Source of the DNA: an uncultured Prevotella sp.
GTDB taxonomy: Bacteria > Bacteroidota > Bacteroidia > Bacteroidales > Bacteroidaceae
Reading direction: 5' to 3'
Length of the DNA: 9,402 bases
Assembly (NCBI GenBank): GCA_900762125.1
Contig: CAAFFL010000064.1
Location: 1-9,402, forward strand
Shown here: positions 5,549 to 9,402 of the stretch, one piece after another
How the letters are laid out: every line of letters begins with the position of its first letter
How positions within the stretch are numbered: the first letter of the stretch is position 1
Program-made: the position numbers and the translations under genes
The notes under the pieces: model-generated
The model's database searches: none
Seen by the model: only the letters and a program-made list of their open reading frames with translations
Told to the model about the DNA's origin: nothing

Positions 5549-5634
5549 TCGTGAGTCGCGTAGCCATGTGGATACTTATTATTGAGAGAGATACCATAGA
5601 GAGGCCTGCCGTTCTTACGACAGGCCTCTTTTTT
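5507..5634 (+). promoter_or_regulatory. trp transcription attenuator (alternative RNA stems)
   Basis: Three pairings can be drawn. Stem 1:2 joins GUAUCUACAU (5507-5516) to AUGUGGAUAC (5566-5575): ten continuous pairs, one of them G-U. Stem 2:3 joins GCC and UGUGG (5563-5571) to CCAUA and GGC (5594-5605); it is weaker and interrupted by an internal loop. Stem 3:4 is the terminator (5600-5608 with 5621-5629). Stem 2:3 excludes both others. Arm 1 lies just before the Trp codons, and the leader stop codon lies 15 nt before region 2, matching classical ribosome-mediated attenuation. Stems 1:2 and 3:4 are clear; 2:3 is tentative. Confidence 0.7.
5600..5634 (+). terminator. Intrinsic terminator of the trp attenuator
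   Basis: AGAGGCCTG (5600-5608) pairs perfectly with CAGGCCTCT (5621-5629), and CG/CG pairs can form inside the 12-nt loop. A run of six T (5629-5634) follows. It sits after the leader peptide and 56 nt before the trpD start, so it must be read through for trp expression. Confidence 0.9.
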
Positions 5635-5690
5635 ATGATACCCGCAACGATCAAAAAGGAATAGAAAATCAACAATATAAAACACAGATT

Positions 5691-6695
5691 ATGGACGTAA
5701 CAAGTTTGTTCAACCGTCTCCTCAACCATGAGGAGCTGAAAAGGGAGGAAACGAAAGAGATTCTGATTGGCATCACCCAGGGTGTCTTCAACGATGCGGA
5801 GCTCTCCGCGCTGCTCACCGCCATACAGATGCGAGGCATCACCGTCGACGAGCTGCTCGGCTTCCGCGACGGCATCCTCGAGACGGGCGTGCCCGTGCCA
5901 CTCGACTGCGACCGCTACATCGACGTCGTAGGCACCGGTGGCGACCGTAAGAACACGTTCAACATCTCTACGACGGCGTGCTTCGTCATCGCGGGAGCGG
6001 GATACAAGGTCGCCAAGCACGGCAACTTCGCAGCGACATCGGTCAGCGGAGCCAGCAACGTCATCAAGAACCACGGCGTGGTCTTCACCGACGACATGGA
6101 CAAGCTCAACCGCTCCATCAACGAGTGCGGCATCGTCTACCTCCATGCGCAGCTCTTCGCCAAGGCGATGAAGTTCGTCGGTCCGACGCGTAAGGCACTG
6201 CCGTTCCCGACATTCTTCAACCTCCTCGGCCCGATCGTCAACCCGTCACGGCCCACCTGTCAGCTGCTCGGCGTGGCAAACCTCAACCAGATGCGCCTCT
6301 ACAACCAGCTCTATCAGAAGCTCGGCATCGACTATGGCATCGTCAACAGCATGGATGGCTACGACGAGATCTCGCTCACGGGCGACTTCAAGGTGACGAC
6401 GAACAACTACGAGCGCGTCTTCTCGCCGTCCGACTTCGGTTTCTCCATCGCCAAACCGGAGGAGATCGTCGGCGGAGCCACCGAGGAGGAGGCGGCCCAC
6501 ATCTTCGACACGGTGCTCCAGAACACCGCACTCCCCGCACAGAAGAACATCGTCCTGGCCAATGCGGCCTTTGGCATCCAGGTGCTGGAGAAGGGACAGA
6601 AGTCCATCGAGGAGTGCATCGCCATCGCACGCGAGAGCATCGACAGCGGCGCCGCCCTCAGCACGTTCAAGAAGTTCGTCGCCCTGAACAGCTAA
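5691..6695 (+). CDS. trpD: Anthranilate phosphoribosyltransferase
   Basis: TrpD transfers the phosphoribosyl group of PRPP to anthranilate, the second step of tryptophan synthesis from chorismate. The 334-residue product has the expected length and motifs: an N-terminal helical domain (about 1-65), the PRPP-binding GTGGD (81-85), NTFNIST (88-94), KHGN (109-112) followed by the variant FAATSVSGASNVI where many families have a SS..GSAD segment, FFNLLGPIVNP (175-185), and the metal-binding acidic pair in GYDEIS (Asp225, Glu226). It contains no Trp. It is a stand-alone TrpD, not fused to a TrpG glutamine amidotransferase. It is the first structural gene after the attenuator. Its stop codon overlaps the first heptamer of the repeat that fills the gap to trpC. 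Confidence 0.97.
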   Translation: MDVTSLFNRLLNHEELKREETKEILIGITQGVFNDAELSALLTAIQMRGITVDELLGFRDGILETGVPVPLDCDRYIDVVGTGGDRKNTFNISTTACFVIAGAGYKVAKHGNFAATSVSGASNVIKNHGVVFTDDMDKLNRSINECGIVYLHAQLFAKAMKFVGPTRKALPFPTFFNLLGPIVNPSRPTCQLLGVANLNQMRLYNQLYQKLGIDYGIVNSMDGYDEISLTGDFKVTTNNYERVFSPSDFGFSIAKPEEIVGGATEEEAAHIFDTVLQNTALPAQKNIVLANAAFGIQVLEKGQKSIEECIAIARESIDSGAALSTFKKFVALNS

Positions 6696-6748
6696 AGTTC
6701 AAAGTTCAAAGTTCAAAGTTCAAAGTTCAAGTTCAAAGTTCAAAGTTC
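6694..6748 (+). repeat. AAAGTTC heptamer array filling the trpD-trpC gap
   Basis: Seven perfect AAAGTTC units and one 6-bp unit lacking an A (6729-6734) run head to tail. The first starts within the trpD stop codon and the last ends one base before the trpC ATG, so the entire spacer is repeat. It supplies the ribosome-binding region of trpC. Confidence 0.97.
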
Positions 6749-6749
6749 A

Positions 6750-7547
6750 ATGGATATACTTGAAACCATCGTCGCCCACAAGCGCGAGGAGCTCGAGGAG
6801 CGTAAGTCCTACATCCCTCCCCGTGACATCTACGCCCATGTCGAGAGCATGATGCAGAAGGAGCACAGCACGCCGCCGTCGATGCGGCAGGCGCTGATGG
6901 ACTCCCAGACCGGCATCATCGCGGAGTTCAAACGGAAGTCGCCCTCGAAAGGCTGGATACACCGCGACGCGAAGGCGCCCGGCGTCACGAAGGCCTACCA
7001 GCAGAACGGTGCCACGGCACTGAGCATCCTCACCGACGCGGAGTTCTTCGGCGGCTACGACGAGTTCATCCAGGACGCGCGGGCCGTCGGCGTGACGATC
7101 CCCATCCTCTACAAGAACTTCGTCATCGACGAGTACCAGCTCTTCCAGGCACGCCTCTGTGGGGCGTCGGCAGTGCTGCTCATCGCCGCCTGCCTCAGCG
7201 TCGACGACTGCCGCAGTCTCCTCCACACCGCCCATGAGCTCGGCCTCGAGGCGCTGCTGGAGATGCACGGCGAGCGCGACTTCGACTATGCTGCCCTCGA
7301 GCCGGACATGTACGGCATCAACAACCGCAACCTCGGCACGTTCGTCACCGATGTCAACAACAGCTTCCGTCTCGCCGCGCAGCTCCCCGAGGGCGGCTGT
7401 CGCGTCAGCGAGAGCGGCATCAGCGACCCCGCGACGGTCCTCCGTCTGCGCCAGGCGGGCTTCCGCGGCTTCCTCATGGGTGAGCATTTTATGCGAGCCG
7501 ACGACCCGGGCGAGGAGCTCCACCGCTTCCTCGACGCGCTGGCGTAA
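6750..7547 (+). CDS. trpC: Indole-3-glycerol-phosphate synthase
   Basis: TrpC closes the indole ring by decarboxylating and cyclising 1-(2-carboxyphenylamino)-1-deoxyribulose 5-phosphate. The 265-residue TIM barrel is of usual length. Key residues are Glu59 and Lys61 in AEFKRKSPSKG, Lys122 in LYKNFVID, Glu171 in LLEMH, Asn192 in GINNRNL and Glu221 in VSESGI; GFLMGEHFM (240-248) is the C-terminal phosphate-binding strand. It is monofunctional, with TrpF encoded separately next to it, unlike the fused enterobacterial enzyme. It contains one Trp. Translation starts at the ATG immediately after the heptamer array; 53 bp separate it from trpF. Confidence 0.97.
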   Translation: MDILETIVAHKREELEERKSYIPPRDIYAHVESMMQKEHSTPPSMRQALMDSQTGIIAEFKRKSPSKGWIHRDAKAPGVTKAYQQNGATALSILTDAEFFGGYDEFIQDARAVGVTIPILYKNFVIDEYQLFQARLCGASAVLLIAACLSVDDCRSLLHTAHELGLEALLEMHGERDFDYAALEPDMYGINNRNLGTFVTDVNNSFRLAAQLPEGGCRVSESGISDPATVLRLRQAGFRGFLMGEHFMRADDPGEELHRFLDALA

Positions 7548-7600
7548 CCGCTCGCTTCTCTGGTATGCGTTAGCCATCACCGTTAAAAACAAGCACCAAT

Positions 7601-8302
7601 ATGTTAATCAAGGTTTGTGGCATGCGGGAGCCCGACAATATCCGCGACGTAGCTGCCCTGGGCATCGACCTCATGGGCTTCATCTTCTACCCGAAGAGTC
7701 CCCGCTTCGTGAGGATGATCTCTTCGCAGGCCGGCATCATCCCCGACTATAGCGAGGAGCGCCTGCGCAATGCCGTGGAACACCGGCGCGAAGCACCGGC
7801 GGACGCTCGTCCCCGCCGCGTGGGCGTCTTCGTCGACGACATGCCGCAGAACATCGTCACCCGCGTCTACAACTACCAGCTCGACTATGTCCAGCTCCAC
7901 GGCGACGAGTCGCCCGTGATGATCGACAACCTCCGCCGCACCCTCGTCCCAGACATCGCGCCGGGCATCAAGATCATCAAGGCCCTGAGCATCCTCTCCC
8001 GTGACGACGTCGACCGCTACCGCCCCTACGAGGGCCACGTGGACCTGTTCCTCTTCGACACGAAGTGCCCCACGGTGGGGGGCTCCGGCCAGCAGTTCGA
8101 CTGGTCGGTCCTCGACGCCTACGACGGCCACACGCCGTTCCTCCTCAGCGGCGGCATCGGCCCCGACGATGCGGACCGCGTCCGCGCCTTCCGGCACCCG
8201 CAGTTTGCGGGCATCGACCTCAACAGCCGCTTCGAGACGGCGCCAGCCGTGAAGGATGTGGAGAAATTGAAAGCATTTATTAATAAGGTAAGAAATAATT
8301 AA
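7601..8302 (+). CDS. trpF: Phosphoribosylanthranilate isomerase
   Basis: TrpF performs the Amadori rearrangement of N-(5-phosphoribosyl)anthranilate, feeding TrpC. The product has KVCGM with the catalytic base Cys6, GFIFYPKSPRFV (26-37), VQLHGDE (97-103), the catalytic acid Asp153 in LFDTKCPTVGGSGQ, and LLSGGIGPDD (181-190) plus GIDLNSRFE (204-212) binding phosphate. At 233 residues it is somewhat longer than compact TrpF proteins of about 200; the extra length lies mainly in a charged segment at about 41-72. It contains one Trp. The stop is followed by a single base before the trpA ATG, suggesting translational coupling. Confidence 0.96.
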   Translation: MLIKVCGMREPDNIRDVAALGIDLMGFIFYPKSPRFVRMISSQAGIIPDYSEERLRNAVEHRREAPADARPRRVGVFVDDMPQNIVTRVYNYQLDYVQLHGDESPVMIDNLRRTLVPDIAPGIKIIKALSILSRDDVDRYRPYEGHVDLFLFDTKCPTVGGSGQQFDWSVLDAYDGHTPFLLSGGIGPDDADRVRAFRHPQFAGIDLNSRFETAPAVKDVEKLKAFINKVRNN

Positions 8303-8303
8303 G

Positions 8304-9080
8304 ATGAATAAGATCAACCAACTCTTTTCCACCCGCGGCGACCGCAAGCTCCTGTCGCTGTACTTCTGTGCGGGCTGTCCCACCCTCGACGGCACCGCCG
8401 ACGTCATCCGCGCCATGGAGCGCCACGGCATCGCGATGGTGGAGGTGGGCATCCCCTTCAGCGACCCACTCGCCGACGGACCCGTCATCCAGACGGCCGC
8501 CACACAAGCCCTCCACAACGGCATCACGCTGAAGACCATCTTCTCACAGCTACGAGCCATCAAGGACGAGGTGCACATCCCCCTCGTCCTCATGGGCTAC
8601 CTCAACGTCATCATGCACTACGGCATCGAGGCGTTCTTCCAGAGCTGCGTCGACAGCGGCGTCTCCGGGTGCATCATCCCCGACCTGCCGTTCCAGGACT
8701 ACCTCGACATCGTCAAGCCTGTCGCCGACCGCTACGACATCCGCGTCATCATGATGATCACGCCGGAGACGTCCGAGGACCGCGTACGCTTCATCGACGA
8801 CCACACCGACGGCTTCATCTACATGGTCTCCTCGGCCAGCGTCACCGGCGCACAGAGCAGCTTCGGCGACAAGAAACTCGCCTACTTCAACCACATCAAC
8901 AGCATGAACCTCCGCAACCCGCGCATGATCGGCTTCGGCATCAGCAACAAGCAGACGCTTGACGCCGCGCAGTCCAACGCTGCCGGAGCCATCATCGGCT
9001 CGAAGTTCGTCACCCTCCTCAGCGACCTCGGTGACCCCGACAAGGCTCTCGACGCCCTGCAGCAGGCTCTCGCGCAGTAA
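8304..9080 (+). CDS. trpA: Tryptophan synthase alpha chain
   Basis: TrpA cleaves indole-3-glycerol phosphate to indole and glyceraldehyde 3-phosphate, and passes indole through a tunnel to TrpB in an alpha2-beta2 complex. The 258-residue TIM barrel carries the family signature VEVGIPFSDPLADGPVIQ with catalytic Glu47 and Asp58, LMGYLNVIMHYG in the partner-contact region, CIIPDLPFQD, and the mobile-loop segment VSSASVTGAQSSF, followed by GFGISN and GAIIGSKFV for phosphate binding. No Trp residue is present. It is nearly contiguous with trpF and separated from trpB by 68 bp containing the second heptamer array. Confidence 0.97.
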   Translation: MNKINQLFSTRGDRKLLSLYFCAGCPTLDGTADVIRAMERHGIAMVEVGIPFSDPLADGPVIQTAATQALHNGITLKTIFSQLRAIKDEVHIPLVLMGYLNVIMHYGIEAFFQSCVDSGVSGCIIPDLPFQDYLDIVKPVADRYDIRVIMMITPETSEDRVRFIDDHTDGFIYMVSSASVTGAQSSFGDKKLAYFNHINSMNLRNPRMIGFGISNKQTLDAAQSNAAGAIIGSKFVTLLSDLGDPDKALDALQQALAQ

Positions 9081-9092
9081 GAAGGTATTCAT

Positions 9093-9146
9093 AAAGTTCA
9101 AAGTTCAAAGCTAAAGTTCAAAGTTCAAAGTTCAAAGTTCAAAGTA
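9093..9146 (+). repeat. AAAGTTC heptamer array in the trpA-trpB gap
   Basis: Six perfect AAAGTTC units plus one degenerate AAAGCT (9107-9112) lie in the same orientation as the trpD-trpC array, and the block ends in AAAGTAAC just before the trpB ATG. Together the two arrays are direct repeats flanking trpC-trpF-trpA. Confidence 0.96.
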
Positions 9147-9148
9147 AC

Positions 9149-9402
9149 ATGAAATACCAAGTAGACAACAATGGTTTCTTCGGCCGTTACGGCGGTGCCT
9201 ACATCCCGGAGATATTATATAAGGTGGTGCACGACCTCCAGGAGGCCTACCGACCCATCATGGAGAGTGACGAATTCAAGCAGGAGTATCACGCCCTGCT
9301 CAAGGACTATGTCGGCCGCCCCTCACCGCTCTATTATGCCACGCGCATGAGCGAGAAGTACGGCTGCCAGCTCTATCTGAAGCGTGAGGACCTCAACCAC
9401 AC
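9149..9402 (+). CDS. trpB: Tryptophan synthase beta chain, N-terminal part (truncated by window edge)
   Basis: TrpB condenses indole with serine to give tryptophan, using pyridoxal phosphate. The visible 84 residues begin MKYQVDNNGFFGRYGGAYIP, continue with EILYKVVHDLQEAY and DYVGRPSPLYYATRMSE, and stop at LYLKREDLNHT. This is the TrpB N-terminus, cut just before the expected GAHK motif whose lysine binds PLP. The FGRYGGAYIPE opening and length up to this motif fit the standard TrpB (about 390-400 residues) rather than the longer TrpB2 type. It lies downstream of trpA, the reverse of the usual trpB-trpA order. Confidence 0.95.
   Translation, partial: MKYQVDNNGFFGRYGGAYIPEILYKVVHDLQEAYRPIMESDEFKQEYHALLKDYVGRPSPLYYATRMSEKYGCQLYLKREDLNH

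Noticed and set aside
5528..5649. CGTTGC (5528-5533) complementary to GCAACG (5644-5649), enclosing the trp terminator
   Set aside because: Only six pairs over a distance of more than 110 nt, and the second arm is transcribed after the termination decision; probably coincidental.
5503..5685. Minus-strand open frame across the trp leader
   Set aside because: It is antisense to the leader peptide and terminator, with no protein-like features or promoter.
6747..7592. Long minus-strand open frame opposite trpC (281 codons)
   Set aside because: GC-rich codon usage of trpC creates stop-free antisense frames; no motif, and the plus strand is an unambiguous TrpC.
7604..8593. Long minus-strand open frame opposite trpF and trpA (329 codons)
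   Set aside because: It spans two well-supported genes on the other strand and has low-complexity Asp/Val/Glu/Ala-rich composition.

Overview
The window looks like chromosomal DNA of a member of the order Bacteroidales, most like a Prevotella-type genome. Reasons: the left edge encodes the start of a SusC/RagA outer-membrane transporter; five promoters fit the Bacteroidetes primary-sigma pattern (TTTG, 20-21 bp, TAnnTTTG); coding DNA is GC-rich while gene-free DNA is AT-rich; and GH28-GH105 pectinase fusions and AAAGTTC heptamer repeats fit that group. The genus assignment is inference.

Layout. 1-558 (minus): N-terminus of a SusC-family TonB-dependent transporter, running off the left edge, with its own promoter. 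881-1696 (plus): a 40-residue microprotein, then ribulose-phosphate 3-epimerase (rpe), whose last codons lie in a palindromic repeat. 1708-2304 (minus): a sigma-70/ECF-type factor converging on rpe. 2305-2778: a dense regulatory region with the sigma promoter, a probable minus-strand small RNA with its own promoter and terminator, a 10-bp-arm dyad between divergent promoters, and a pectinase leader containing a 13-codon ORF that ends inside a terminator-like hairpin. 2779-5334 (plus): a secreted two-domain pectin enzyme (GH28 polygalacturonase fold plus GH105 unsaturated-uronyl hydrolase). 5335-5690: trp control region with promoter, a 17-codon leader peptide carrying three consecutive Trp codons, a 10-bp 1:2 stem and a strong intrinsic terminator. 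5691-9402 (plus): trpD, trpC, trpF, trpA and the start of trpB.

How the parts work together. The trp genes take anthranilate to tryptophan, and the Trp-rich leader makes ribosome-mediated attenuation the most likely control. trpE and trpG are not upstream of trpD, and trpB follows trpA, so the operon order is permuted compared with what I recall from other Bacteroidales. The trpD-trpC gap and most of the trpA-trpB gap are built from AAAGTTC heptamers in the same orientation. The pectinase is apparently controlled separately, by the dyad and leader hairpins upstream of it. The SusC gene and the pectinase are compatible with glycan foraging, but they are separated by housekeeping genes, so a single polysaccharide utilization locus cannot be claimed here.

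The most notable signals are the complete trp attenuator, the small-RNA/dyad/two-state-leader cluster upstream of the pectinase, and the heptamer arrays flanking trpCFA. No tRNA, rRNA, CRISPR array or insertion sequence was seen.
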